DNA from: Manihot esculenta
Taxonomy: Eukaryota > Streptophyta > Magnoliopsida > Malpighiales > Euphorbiaceae
Length of the DNA stretch: 64,000 bases
Direction: 5' to 3'
NCBI RefSeq assembly: GCF_001659605.2
Contig: NC_035174.2
Span: 6,822,389 to 6,886,388 of the forward strand
The position numbers and the translations under genes were made by a program. Of the stretch, positions 10,274 to 24,800 are shown piece by piece. Numbering within the stretch: position 1 is the first letter of the stretch; each line of letters begins with the position of its first letter. A model generated the notes under the pieces. The model was not told the origin of the DNA. It saw only the letters and a list, made by a program, of their open reading frames with translations, and did no database searches.

Positions 10274-12743
10274 ATTATACAGTGAGAGAGATATACAAGG
10301 ACAGGATCAATTTTTTTTTTTTAGTCTTCTTTTTTTTTATAGAAAAGATTCATGGAAAGTAGCTTTTTTCAATAGCTTCAGGGAAAATCAGGCTACTTCT
10401 TGGAAAAATAAAGATCCACAGGTGAGATAAACTCATCACCCAGAAGCAACAAGGGAAAAACATACAGAATTTGTCCAATTTCCTTCTCTCCAAATATCCC
10501 AGTCAATTTTCTTTTATTTTCTTCCCCCCTCAACATGTTCATTTGTATATTGAAAGTGTTACATTGCGAATCAATGAAAGCTTTTTTTCCCCCCTAATGT
10601 AATAATAACTTTAGAAAGATGAAAGAGGCCATTAAACTACTAGCTTTAGAGTAAATCCCAATTTCGGGGTGAAGGGGTAAAAAAAATTTTAAATTTGACA
10701 AATTTCTTCCTTGTAAAATAATTTTCCAACAAAACCCAACAAGAGAAGAGATCAAAAGTGAAATTTGTAGATCGTGGTAAGAGAAAGAAAGAAAGAAAGA
10801 TGAAAAAGAAGCAAAAATGGAAGAAAAATTTGGAGGCATACAGAAGAAGAGGGCAATCAAATGCTGACTGCAGGTGGAAACCAAGAATAGAAGTTATGTA
10901 ATTTATAAGCAAGCAGATGAAGAAATAGAACTATGGCTCCCACTAACAAATTAGCAACTGGGTAGAGGACATAATGACAATTGACAAATCTAGCCAACAT
11001 TAAAAAAGAAGTACAAGTAAACTTTGTCTATTCCCTCAATTGGCAGTACACCCAATTCAAGCAGGCAAAGAATTTGGGAAGTATCAACTATGGAAGAATC
11101 ACATTGTTGATCATGTTTACTTTGAGGAGGCGTTTTGCTAAGTTAAAATGGAAGGCAGGTTAATTACAGTGAAGTGACACCATCTTGTATAGCTTATCCT
11201 AACAAATACAATTATTATTTTATCATTAAGCTTATAAGTAAATACTGAGGTAAATTATATAAAGGACAAATAATGGGATTTTGTATGGTTGATAATCATC
11301 TCAATTTTGGATTGCGCCAAAGTTGTATAAGTGGGGAACAAGAATCACCAAACTGAAGACGTCAATCAAACTCAATAATAATCTTTAGAATCTAATCTGA
11401 AAAAATATGAATTGCATCCCTTAACTGCACGAGGGACTTGAGGGTTGGGACATGCCATCTGTACTTATCCTTAAAGAGGGGGGTCAATTACCTTGATGTA
11501 AATATGCAGATATTAAATTCCAATTAAAAAATTCAATGAAATATGAATAACAAAAGCTCATAAGAATTGCGAGAGATTCTTGTTTGTTTTGGTAAACCTT
11601 TATTATATATATGTGATATAAACAATGAAAAAAATTGCAATCACATGAACCATTCCACTCCGCTGCAAAGATTTTAATAGTAATATTTTTTTTTCCTTTT
11701 TTTTTTTTCCTTTTGCAATTTGAGTCGACTAAGTTGAAATGACACAACTATATTTGAATACTTCAAAATTTATGCTATTTTTTCCTCTTCAATTTAAATG
11801 GACAACCGCCACCATCCTTTTTTTTTTTTCCTTGAAAAATCTAGCTTCATAAATACAGTATAAAATCTTACGATTTGCATCTACTTTATTGGTATTATTC
11901 ATGAGTCAGCTAGTAAAAGAAAAGGAGAAATAAACAATGAAAAAAGAAACTGATGAGCAGAGACAGAAATGGAAATATAAACCAGGTTATGTAATAACTA
12001 AAGAAAAATTGAAAGAAATAGGAAATTTCAAACTGCAACCTATATTTTGATTTTCGAATGTTACAATACAATTACACTAAAAGCAACCCGTCGTCTAATT
12101 GCTCTTATCTTAAACACGAACACCTATACAACATATTTCAGGACGGGCTAGGTCAAAATTTCAATTAGAAACAAACTAAAAAGGGGTTTAAAGAAAAAAT
12201 AAAGGAAAAACGGCCCTATATGTTACAAGAAAAGAATTGAATCTAAGGTTAGAAAGGGGTTAGAGATTTGTACATGGTCTCATGGTACAGAGAAGCTTCG
12301 TCTCCACATTACTCGTACGCATCCGCTCTGGTCTGGTGCTGAAAAAATTCTGCCAAACCAAATGATAAAATCGTACAGAATTTCTTGCGTAACAATGCCA
12401 TCGCCCATATCATCTTCTCAAATAAAATTCTGCACTGTACAATTTGCTACGCTGGCATATATAACCACTCTATTTGGCAAAAACATGATACGTGTAAAAT
12501 CTAAATCTTGATCACCATCGCCGTCATCAGATTGAATAAGCTTTTTGCTTGCTTTAAGCTTCACAAGCCTCGAGGAATAGCTTTTTACTTGCCTGCATAA
12601 CCTTGTGAGGCTTATTTCACTCTATAATGGAGAATGTTGGAGCCGAGGTCCCCAGCAGCTTTTCTTGCCGTCATTGACTAAAATAATATGCGGCGCAAGT
12701 CTGCTATGTGGCAGGAACTCTAACTGCCATGTATGGAAGCAAC
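10274..12743. other. intergenic region between convergent genes
   Basis: This stretch separates the plus-strand membrane-protein gene from the 3' end of the minus-strand formin. Its first few hundred bases are probably 3' untranslated sequence of the former. The last several hundred (about 12.0-12.8 kb) are probably 3' untranslated sequence of the formin. I see no further gene, only T-runs near 11690-11710 and 11820. Confidence 0.4.
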
Positions 12744-12803
12744 ATATCAATTTACAGCTAGTTCACACTCAGCAATATATCAATTCACAGCTAGTTCACA
12801 CTC
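12744..12803. repeat. 33-bp-period tandem duplication spanning the formin stop codon
   Basis: Two 27-base copies (12744-12770 and 12777-12803) with one mismatch and a period of 33. The second copy contains the formin TAG (12791-12793, minus strand). An identical TAG context is therefore repeated just downstream in the 3' untranslated region. Confidence 0.85.
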
Positions 12804-15800
12804 TTCTTTGTAAGATTTGTTCCCTTTGCCTTCTCCATTTCAGCCTCCTTCGCAGCTTTCTTCTTTTCCAATTCAGCCTGTTTCAAATTTTCTTCATGTG
12901 CTTTCCGAAACAACCTCACAAAATTTAATAGAGTTGCGGTAACTGCATTGATCAATATTACAGCATTTAGGACCAAGCAAATTAAGATTCTCATTCTCTC
13001 CAACATAAATGACAAACCAGTAACAAACTAGGATAACATTAAAGAATCACAACTCTTGTTCCCTTTAATCCATTGTCCTCTTACTTCTTTTACTGTTCTT
13101 ATCCCTTACATAGTTCTTTCAGTACAACTGCAGAAGCCTATCTCCAAGGAACAAGGAACTATTCTCAAAATTGGATTACATCACGATGCTCATACACTTT
13201 CCCGCTCACACTGGGAAACGTAGCTTCAAATTATCTATTCTTTGCCATTTAATCATCCTTTCACTATTCCACAAGGGGTAATTCATCTAATTTCATGAAC
13301 TATGTACCACCTCATGTGGATTCAAAATACAAAATGCCTTTTACCACGGTATACACACTAGTTACTAGTATAAGCAAAGCTCAACAACTCTAACAATAAC
13401 TTCAACGGACTGAATTGCGATAAAATAGATGTGTGTAATATACACAACTTACCTTGCTCAAATGGGCAACGAGCAGGATCCTCACCAAAATACAGTGCAA
13501 GTGCATCTGCATTTCTACCCTGTGCATCACAGCGTAATGATGAATGAGATCATAAAAAAGTATCAGATGTTAGCACACATTCGTTAAAGTAAAGTAGGCA
13601 AATTACCACAACAGAATATAGATTTGTCACAGATGCCACCTCTGTCTCGGCAACAGAAATGAATTCTTTCAATGTCTGAAAGTGGTATAAAAATATGTCA
13701 GTAGATAAAACTGATAACATGAAAAAAAATCTGAAGAGAATAAAATTCAATTTATATAATTTCTCCTTCTGACATATAAGGTGACATTATCAAAGGAGAT
13801 CCTGAAAGGCATATTCACAATAATAGCATTTTATAGTTAAGACCAATTTTTTTAATAACCAATCAATCATATTTAAATTTGAAAGTTTCATCACATGCAG
13901 ACATCAGCTAGATGCATTTAGACAGATGTATCTTCTGCAACCCAATTTGACCATTGCCTCCATCCCCCTAAATATGCAAAACAAAATTAAAAATAAGATG
14001 ACAAAATAAATGGCATTATATCATCTAGGCCCTTCAACATGCTGTCACTCAAAGCATAAATCCTGGTATTGCAAGAGAATACTATTGTGTCAATAAGAAA
14101 GATACACAAATCCAAACCACAAAATTAATACATACTCATTAAAAAAAAAGAAAAAAAAGAAAAATCTACTATTTAGTCATTGTGATTTAGTGAAATTAAT
14201 TACTTAATTTCACACCAAATAACCTTATCTTTCCAAACCGTTAACTATTTAGTTCCTCCGTCTATTTAAGTCGTCACGATGTCCGAAATGATTAAAATGC
14301 CATCGGTTCTGATTATTATTTGTAATTTCAAAACACAATTATTTAGTCTTTATAATTTCAGAATAATAATTATTTAGTCCCTGCAATTAACAAGAGGGAC
14401 TAAATAGTTAGTACTACTTAGTATTTTTGAAAACAAAGGTAATTTCACTAAACCACAAGGGCTCAATAGTGATTTTACCAAAAAAAATAATAATCTAATT
14501 TCAATAAACAAATCCAATGTGGCACAGTACACCATTGAATCAACCTAACAAAAGTTAAAAAACAGAAATAAAACAATACCTTACGGAAAATTTCAGATAC
14601 AGGACCATCATTCTCTGATGCCACCAGCTCCTGTTTCACCTTTTCTAGTCCTTTGATTATAGCTTGCATTTCTTCTGCTAAAGACTTCAATTGTATCTGC
14701 AACAAACCAAGATCTCAATCTAAGCATAATATGAAAACAGTTTTTAAGTTTAACAATTGAAAAAAAAAAAAAAAAAAAAAGAAAAGAAGAAGAGGAGCGA
14801 ACCTTAGATGCAGCTTCAAGGCTAACAAGGTCCAGGTGAAAATCTAGAAGGGCAGGTGACTTGGCTGCAAGTACCTGAGAGTGATCATGAATTTGCAATT
14901 TCCCTTTAATAATTGGACCAACTAGAGGATGGAAGTAAAAAAACAACTTGGAAAGCACTAATGGCTCTCTAAAGTTTTTCAATCATAACAGTTGCAGTGA
15001 GTTACAGCAGACAAGAATTCACTTTCCTTTTCTAGTAGTTGAGCCATAATGCTTCAGTAAAGATATCAGCATCCAACACAAATACAAGCAACATTCTCAA
15101 ACAAAAATTGCAGACCTCCACGTCATTAACTGTGATTAAACTCACAGGACTTCAAGTGTTTAATGGGTCAAGACAACTAAAATTAGAACAGTACATTTGA
15201 GATATCTGATAGTCCGTCTCTTCATTTTGCCATGCCTATGTACTGACACGACATGACATGAGACACAATAAGGAAAATGTGTCGACACATATTTATGTAC
15301 TCAAACACTCGAGTGACAGAGATATCTAAAGATGAAGAACATAGTTAATATAGTACTACTTTCTCTCAAGATGAAGATCATGAGAGACAGAACACTGTTT
15401 TTCTTCCCAAACAGAAAAGAATAGGCCCAAGGGCTGAAAACCCCAACTTTCAAGCGGAGAAAGAAGCTGTAAAAATCTCCAAAAAAAAAATCACCTCAAT
15501 TGACAGAGGATAAACAAGATTGCAATAGACAGAAACCAAATTTTCTTGACTGAGCTGAAAGTTGAAACAGACAAATAGGGAAGTTGATGGAGCACAGAGA
15601 AGCTTGTCTGTGCAATTAATAACAATATAGAGAAGAGCTGAACAAATTGGAGACTGTTGGAAATTGTCTAATATGCATAAAGCCCATCAACGAGAAGCCC
15701 ATTAGCAACAGAAGTTTCTAGTAAATATGGCCAATGGTTCAAGTCACTAATTAAATTCTTTTCAAAAGATAATAAATTTAAATATTACATTTTAACCCTC

Positions 15801-18800
15801 CCCCTCCCCCTCCCCCTCCCCTTGAGCTAGCTTTTGGAGTGAGTTAAGCCTGACCCAAATTTAACATGGTATCAGAGCCTCCTATATGATGTTGGGCCTC
15901 TTATAAATATGTCATGCACTAATAAAAATTTTGAGCGTAGCTAGCTTTTGGAGTGAGTTAGGTCTGACCCAAATTTAACATGGTATAAGAGCTCCTATCT
16001 GATGTTGGGCCTCTTATAAATATGTCACGCACTAGTAAAAATTCTGAGCCTGGGGTGTGTTGAATTCCACATCGGTTGTGAAAAAGGGGGTAATATGCCC
16101 TTATATGGGTCAGAGTATTACCCTTATATGGGTCAGAGGCACTCCTCACCCTTGAGCTAGCCAGCTTTTGGAGTGAGTTAGACCTGATCCAAATTTAACA
16201 ATAATTAAATAAATTCACATACTAAATTAATTAAAATAGAAGTTAATATTTGCAAATATTAATTTTTTTTTAATTTTCAAAAATAAATCCAGAAGTATTT
16301 AATCTTTAAATGAAAAGGTCCATTTTGAGAATTCAATTGACATTCTACTTAAAATAAATATAAAAATTAAGAAATATATCGTATTCAAGCACCTATATGG
16401 CTATATCTACGTTTAGATTCATATTTCCATTTTTTCTTTGTAGTAGGTTCACAAATCTGCCACACAGATATGTATCCATTTCTAAACTACAAGTCTGCCA
16501 CACAAATATGTATCCATTTCTAACGCCCGTAACCAAGTCTGATAACATAGTTTGTGATCAATTCTAGAAGCAGTGAGAAGACGCATGTTGATGCCACCAT
16601 GATGGCAACAAAGAAAAAATTTGATTGATAATGAGCATCCTCCACAACGCCACCTGAAAGCTGAAGCTTCTGAAAAATGTTCTATAAAAATATCATGCTG
16701 AAGTGATTTGGATGTCCTAATATCTCACTTTTTGAGTTTAGAAAATTAAAGCTCAATAATTCAGGAGTTGCTGAAGTCATGTTGTCACAATCACTATTTA
16801 TCCTTATGTGAATATCAACCAAATTAGGACCAAGCAAACCAATACTTCGCCAGAAAACAAGATTTCAGAAGCATTTAAGAAATAAATAAATAATAACTAA
16901 ATACACTAACCATACCTTGCAAAGGTAATGCATAAGTGTCATCTTGCTGTTAGAAGCACGTGTATCAGTAAGTTTTAAAAGACTGTCCAACTTGAACCCA
17001 ATTGCTGAACCTGTAAAAGTCAGATGCATTTGACGCTTTATATCATTTCATAGTAATCATGGAACAACTTTCTAAATCACTTATGTGAAATAATAACAAA
17101 AAATTGTATCACCACACGGCAGGACACCAGCAAATTGCAAGAAGCATAAAAGGAACCCATGAAAAGAAAAAAGGGCTTTAATGGTTAAAGAAAAAGGTCT
17201 AAACCTCAACTTCGTCCAATTATGTTCAAATCTTTTAATTTTAACATTTAGCCTAATTTGAAAGTAAGCTATAATCGTAGCCAATGGTCAAAATTATTGA
17301 TCTCTCTCAATCAGGTGCCACATCAGATCATTTAAAATCAATTTTGAATGTTATCTTCAAAAGTAGGCTAAAATTGCAAAAAGTAATATAAAATTGGAGA
17401 GGTAAAAAATGTTTGGATTTATTTGACCAATAGGCGACTTAAATAACATAACAAGCAAGTCAAATGGCAGGCATCTGTGAAAGAGAGTAGTAGAGCACGT
17501 GCCACAAGCAGTCATTCTTCAATCAAATCAAACTCTAGTCTCAAACAAAAAACTGTAACACTTTCAAGCTATGAACTGAGAGCAACGAGACACATTTAAA
17601 AAGTCAAGGGCATGCATCTAAAGATGAAACAGCGGTCCCCATGAATTCAAAGAATGCCTAACCTCACATCTTAAAAACTAAAGAAGTTTTGAGACTTTGC
17701 AAATATCTACCAGACAAAAATAGGAACAGGCACCCATGCAATAGATAACAAAAAAAATCAAGAAGTAGGTGGATACTTTCAAGTTTTAAAGATGACAGTG
17801 CTTAGAATTCAGTAGATTGAGACATAAGTATATAAACCAACAAACTGGCCCTGGCTTAAAAGTAAATGATAATCACTCACCCCTTGCAGTTCCTTGGTTC
17901 AATGTATTCCCTAAATAAAGAATCTTCTTCATAATTTCCTTTAATTTGAGAGAATTTCGAACCTAATTAAAAAAAGATAAGGCACCTGGTCAAAAGAAAA
18001 GCAATAATCTGCATAGTAAGGACTCATTGTCATATGGCATACCTCCCCACAAGCAGAGTTTACTGTGTTCAAGCTCTTTTTAAATTCTGTTATCTGAGAA
18101 AGAGGCCATAAATAAGAAATTGTGGCACCAATAATTAAAGGGAAATAATAATTTTTGAGAACTACTGATTTATAATAACAAGACTAACAATGCAGATACC
18201 GCCAAACCTGAGAGCCGAACTGAATCTTGAAAGAAAATACTCTCAATTTCGACTCAACACGAGGCACTTTCATTAGCTCCAGAAAATACTACATAAAAAT
18301 ATATATAAAAAAATAACATTAAAAACATTGTTTAGAAATATCAAAGAAAGTTATAATAAGGTATGTGTTCAAGTTATCCATCCCAGCACATCAACAAGCA
18401 TGGGAAAGTTTCCTGAATTTATAGACAAACAAACCACAAAGAAATGCCACAAATCTAACACAGAGGTCCATTATGGTCCGTAATATGGTCAACATGCCCC
18501 AGAATATCCTCTACCACCTAAGTTCAGAATGGCATCTGTTCTAGTAATTGAAACAACTGAAGAAATGTGCTTAAGTCAGATGTCACAACAACCCCATCTC
18601 ATCCTAGAGCCACCTTGTCCCTTAACTCCCGAAGCCATCCGATAGCCCTTAATCACTATCCAAGTTCAACATCCTACCTTTCTTCAATATGATATACAAC
18701 TGCAACTGGCAGCAGATTATTCTGATTGTCAATCAGGAGTTCAGGACCCCATCATCAAGAAGCTACAAACACTATCATTATGAAACAAATATAGTCTAAA

Positions 18801-21800
18801 TAATACAGATTGGGCAAGTATATTGAGAAACTGAGCATGTTTAGTGCACCACCTCTCATGAAACTGCATAAGCAATGATAGATTCATGTCCTGAGAACAA
18901 CACTTCAAGCAAAAATGCCAAACTTCTATGAACCCACCTCAGATTTGTAGCCTTTTTACTAAGCAAAACATTTGCTAGCAACATGAAAAAAGAAAAAAGA
19001 AAAAAAAGAGAACAAAACTGATCAAGTAATCCTTTTCATAAATATGCTATTTTCAGTAATTTAATTTCAACATTTAATAATCCTATGACAATTTCTTAAT
19101 CTTCTTCACTAGTGAAATTTCCATATTAAATTTTGTCAAGTTACTAGTATAATTAGGAATCTTTCAGAAGCTGGAGGACCAACACCTAAACTAAAATCTA
19201 GAGAAACTTCTCATTTGTAGTCATATTGGTAAAAAGTGCACTACATGCCCCTCAAAGGAATCAGGCGCAAATCTTCTCAATAAAGACAACTAGACTTAAT
19301 TCTTAACAAATACACTCTATCTAGTAGAACTGTTTACTTCTAAAACCTAATGTTCTTTCAAATTCCCGCCTTCAATATACTTTTTATTGATACTGTTTAT
19401 TCTCTTTGAACTGTTTTAACAACCTTAAAGGGCCAGAACAGCCAGCAAGCACAAAACTCTTGCATCTTAATACAAAGTTAATGAATCATTCCTTCACAAG
19501 AAAAGGAAGGGTTGGGGGGAGCTCATTTTCCTCTTCCCCATAGTCCATTTAATTTTGACCCTTTAGCTCTCATTACTTCTCCAGCTATTGACTTCAAAAA
19601 TAATGTAAACCAAACTTTATCTTATTGCCTGCTTTGTGTGCATGTGTGTGAGCATCAGCCTTACGTTTTTATTCTTCTTGTGTATCTCTTTCCTCACTGA
19701 GGATAGAAATAGATTGTTGAAGTTAACAAATCTTAAACAAAAAGAACAAAGTCACATACAATTAACACTACACAGCATAAAAAACATCAGCATATTTACT
19801 AAATATAACAAGTATTATTCATCAGGAGAACATTAAAATAGGTCAGACATGCTATGTAACCATAAGTTGCATTATAAATGGTCAAGCTAAGATCAGAACA
19901 ATTTTCAGAATAGTCATGTAGGCAAGTCTACATCTGTAAAAATATATTTCAATCTTCCGAGGAGTTCAAATAACATAGGTGCATTAGTTGCATAACACTC
20001 AATATTGCATTTCAGCTAAACAATGAACACTTAGAAATCTGGTTGATAAGAAAATTTTGCAGACCTGTTCACATTTTCCCAGGTTCTCCTTGTCACCAGT
20101 GTATCCCTGTAATTGTAAAACCATTCATGATCCAACATCTAATATTGACCTTGGGAATTAATTGCTAACAAAATGTCAAAAACACCCTTAATAGGTAATA
20201 TGATGTGAAAGGGACTCAAAGCTTCACCTTAAGAAGTTCCATCTCCTCCTTAGTAGGACAGAATTTTATCAGATTTTCCACTTGATCAGCATCTAATGTT
20301 GATTCATCCATTGCCAGAACTGCAGCCTGAGAAAGTATGCAAGAGCAGGCACAAAGCAATATGTGATTTCATATAACCTTAAATTCAAAAAACATATTAA
20401 GGGAAAGAACAAGCAATCAATCAAGGTTGGATGAGAGAAGATCACTGGACACTGTAGAAGAAATATATACGAATTGATAACTAGTGACAAAAGTTGGCAA
20501 GCTTATATTTCAATTTTAAGATACCTAAAAAGCAAAAGCTATTGCGCAGGCAACCTATGCAGTATGCACAGTGAATAATAATAATAAGAAGAAGACAAGC
20601 ATAGATGCAACTGAGGCATATTTTTTCTCACAGTTGAAAACATTAAGTGGAAAAGTGTATTCACTTTAGGGCTAGACTAATATTAACTTAATCAAATATG
20701 CATATCTACAAATCCCAGCCTGAGATACACTAGCTCCTGAAAAATCCTTACTGGGGTTGAATAAAATCCCTAAAGCAACAGTAAGTTTATCAAGCTCTAG
20801 TTTCACATCAGTGCCAGTCTCATTTTCCACTGCAGAAAAACTTACAATCCCCTGTACCGTAGAGGAACATAGTAAAAGACGAGTAATACACTCCAAAGGT
20901 TATAAACATGATAGCTACCATTACATCAAATCCAATTTCAATGAGTCAGAAAGGCAAGCATAGATATTCTATCAAGTACTTTAAACAGAAATAACTTAAA
21001 GGTGGTTTTTCTCTCAGTTAAAGGAGACACTTCTCTTTAATACCTACTCACCATATGCTACTATCCCATGCATGCATTTTGAGACTCAAACATTCCATAT
21101 CGCAAATAAATATCAAGAAAATGTCAACAATGCGCACATACTAATAAGGAGGGAAAAACGCTCTAATCAATGCAAGAGCATTGATGATGTCTCTCTTACC
21201 ATCATGTCAGGCAGTGGCATCTTAACCTTTGTGAGCATAATTTCAGTGTTGTTGGCCCTTCTCAGGTCAATCTACAATTTCACAACAATGTAATTAGTTT
21301 GTAAAACAGCATGTAAGAAATTCATTTTCAAGATATTAAAGAGTAAGATCATCACTGTGAATCTACCACAAGGACCACAGTTGAAATTTACTTTTTAAGG
21401 GAAAGGACTTGTTTGACAGAAGGCAGCAAGAAAACATGCCCACTTCAATAGAATGTTGAAAAAAAGGGTAGACGAGGAAATCTTCTACACAGACAATCTA
21501 CAGAAACTATAGATATTAACATTGTAAAACCTACAATATGCAAGTAGATATAACAAAGCACATGGATACATGTGGCACACATTATATTGATATTTTATTT
21601 ACATGGTCATACAGCACAATGGCAATTGATAGTTAGCTTAATCCAAGTTGAAATCCACTACATAAAAACTTTTTCCTACATTCTTCCACCCTATAGTAGT
21701 TTGGAATCAAGGTTTAGTTGCCGTTGTTGTTGTCCATATTGTACATGAGATGTTTAAAGTCAAATCCTTTCCTACAACTTCAACCCAACTCAATTTTATT

Positions 21801-24800
21801 ACTTCCTCCAGTTCAGTACTCCCAGTTTACCACTATTTATTCGTTTGAATTCTAACTGTAATAGCAGTTAGAACTTGATGATAATTTAATAAATAACAAA
21901 TAGAAACAGAGTGCTATCATACACTGCCACACCAATTTAAAGAATAAAATTTTGACATATCTTACTGGGACGACTCTTCAATATCATATGCTGGGAAAGA
22001 AATTAGTCATATTGACTATTTAACTAAACTTCAATCCCAATAATGCTTAGAGTAAACATGAACATCAAAAGGCTTAAACATGTTTTCATGCTTTTCTTTT
22101 GTATCATATTCTCTGTGCGCTGCAATTAGACTGCTAGGGTATCAGGAAGAAAATTAATCAAAAGTCTAATTAGTGATTAGACTTCCCGTGGAGTTAATTC
22201 AATAAGAAAGCAAAATTAAAAACATCAATAAAATTTCATAGTAGCTAACATGGGATCATATGCACCCCAAGAAACTTTACATGCACACTGTGTAGAACTT
22301 TTCATAGGGGAATCTGTGCAAATAGACTAAATAACTGGTGAAAAAAGCAGTCATACAGATATTCACTATATTTAAAACATAAATACCCTAAAGAGAAAAA
22401 CAAATTCCAGAATCATTTGGCAAAATAGCTTGGCGAGATAGAATTGATAAAGGCTAATCAATTATCAGTGGTGCATGTCTAATCAAAGTTGAACCACTCG
22501 AATCTTCTTCACAAGAAAATTGCACCGCAAAAAAGGCAAGAAAAAGGGTGCTGAGTAAAATAGCATGCCAATGAAAAATCCTTCAAATAAAAATGGTTTA
22601 AGCGTTGAATAATTTGGATACCAGGTGAACTTTGTCAGTTTTTGATCCAGCAGATTTGTGTTTCCCTCCACCTTTTCCTCCTGAACCAGCAGGTTTAGGG
22701 ACCACAGCAGAGAAAAGGGTCTCTATCTCTGACACATCAAATTCTGGAGCACTACAGCATATGAATGCACCATCAGCAATTAAGGAAGAATAATACAAAA
22801 AATAAACCACTAAGGTATATACCATAATTTTTTATATCAGGAACAGTATAGAGGTCGAAACAGATATTACTAATAAAGAAAATCAAAAAGTTACAGTACA
22901 TTTGGGGCTCTCCATGTCTCTGCAGCTCCTCCCACAAACTTCCTTGCAATGCCCTTGTTACCTTGCTCCAATGAAGAGGCTTTAAGGAAGATCTTCTAGG
23001 CGCTGCACCGGCTGAAGACCTTGAAAACCCACGGCCTCTTCCAGAAGCTAGGCCCCTTGTATCAGCTATAGCTCCTTTACCACCTAATGGCGGAGGAGGA
23101 GGGGGTCCAACACCTGGTGGTCCAGGTGGAGGAGGAGGGCCAGGAACACGGCCTCCAGGAGGAGGTGGGGGAGGTGGGCCTCCTCCACGAAAAGGAGCTC
23201 CCTGCCCTGGAGGAGGTGGCGGTGGTGGCGCTCCACGTCCTAGAGGTGGCGGCGGTGGTGGAGGGGTTCCATGCCCTGGAGGTGGAGGTGGAGGTGGAGT
23301 TGGGGCTCCTCGTCCGGGAGGGGGTCCAGGAGGGGGTGGTGGAGGTGATGGGGTTCCAATTCCATGCCTAGGAGCTGGAGGTGGAGGTGGAGGTGGGGTG
23401 CCATGTCTTGGAGGAGGTGGTGGAGGTGGTGGGGATCCATGGCCTTTAGGAGGAGGTGGTGGAGGTGGTGGGGATCCATGGCCTTTAGGAGGAGGTGGTG
23501 GAGGTGGTGGGGCTCCTCGCGCTAAAGGAGGTGGTGGGGGTGGTGGTGGAGCTCCATGTGGAGGAGGAGGTGGTGGAGGTGGAGCTCCATATGTAGTAGG
23601 TGGTGGTGGTGGAGGCGGTGACTGTGGCTGTGGTCTTTGTGGGGGAGATGAATATCCTTGATTGGGAAGAGATGGTGGTGGTGGTGGTGGCGGCGGCGGA
23701 ATTCCAACTTCACCAATATTTGGAACGGTTGAAACATTAACAGAATGAGGAGAATGAGAAGGATGAGGAGGAGGAGGAGGAGGAGGAGGTGGAGGGGGTG
23801 GTGGTGGAGCACCTAGAGTTGGAGCAACAAGATTTGAACTATAACTAGACTTCCAAGGAGGTGGAGGAGGTGTGGGAGGTAACACCATCCCAATATACTG
23901 CCTATTAGAGGGAGGGGGAGGGGGCGGAGAGGATGGATGATGTGAAACTATCTCCATATTGTGCCTACTAAATGAAGTTGAAGCAACGGGTGGGGGTGGG
24001 GGTGGGGGTGGGGGTGCTTTAAATGATGTCTGGGGTGGAAATGCATTGCTAGAGTGAGACGGAGGTGGAGGAGGGATTTGGGGACGCAGAGACACAACAT
24101 TTGCTGGGCCAAAATGAGGTGATACAACTGCAGGGGAAGTAAGCTCGTTAGGAGCTAGATCTCCGGCTGCAACAGTGTCAGAAGTATTTACATAAGCATC
24201 CACATTAGAATCCTTTGGGGAAGTACAAAATGCAAGAGCAGGTGGTGCACTGTTATATCTGGATGGTGGATGTGCCACATGCATTGAATTGGCAAAAGGG
24301 GCTTTATTTGGGGTAACCCACCGAGGTACAGTATTTGGTCTTGTTTGTTTCCCATTAGTTCCATGAGGCTCAAGTTGTTTCGTTTTTTGTTTCACTACAG
24401 TTGTATCTGTAACAACGGGTTTTGTATTCCTAGGTGAAGGTGGCACTATCTTCTCAGGTTTTTGACTACCAACATCAACACTCAACTTTAGGTGTGGAAT
24501 TGTGGCTTGTACAACCTTTGTAGTATTGTTTTCTCCATTAGCTCTATCTTCCATCGCTTTGAAATCTCCACTCACATCTTCATCCATTTCTTTTATTGCC
24601 CTGTTACTCTGTGTATTAACAGCAACAATCATCGTATCTACCTTTTTATCCCCATCATCCACAGCTATGTCTTTTACTGCTTGAATATCAGGGTAGACCT
24701 TCTCATGCATCTTGTATTTCACATCATCCACAGCTATGTCCTTCACTGCATCAACATTAAAATCCAATTTCCCATCCTCTTTGAGATTTCCATCAGCAAA

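Noticed and set aside
20672..20896. Minus-strand frame with protein-like GIVSFSAVENETGTDVKLEL in the formin gene
   Set aside because: It lies inside the intron between exons 6 and 7; those exons join perfectly in phase without it and it has no counterpart in formins I know.
23087..23812. Gly-, Val- and His/Leu-rich open frames on both strands within 23.1-23.8 kb
   Set aside because: They are shadows of the formin polyproline FH1 repeats read in other frames.
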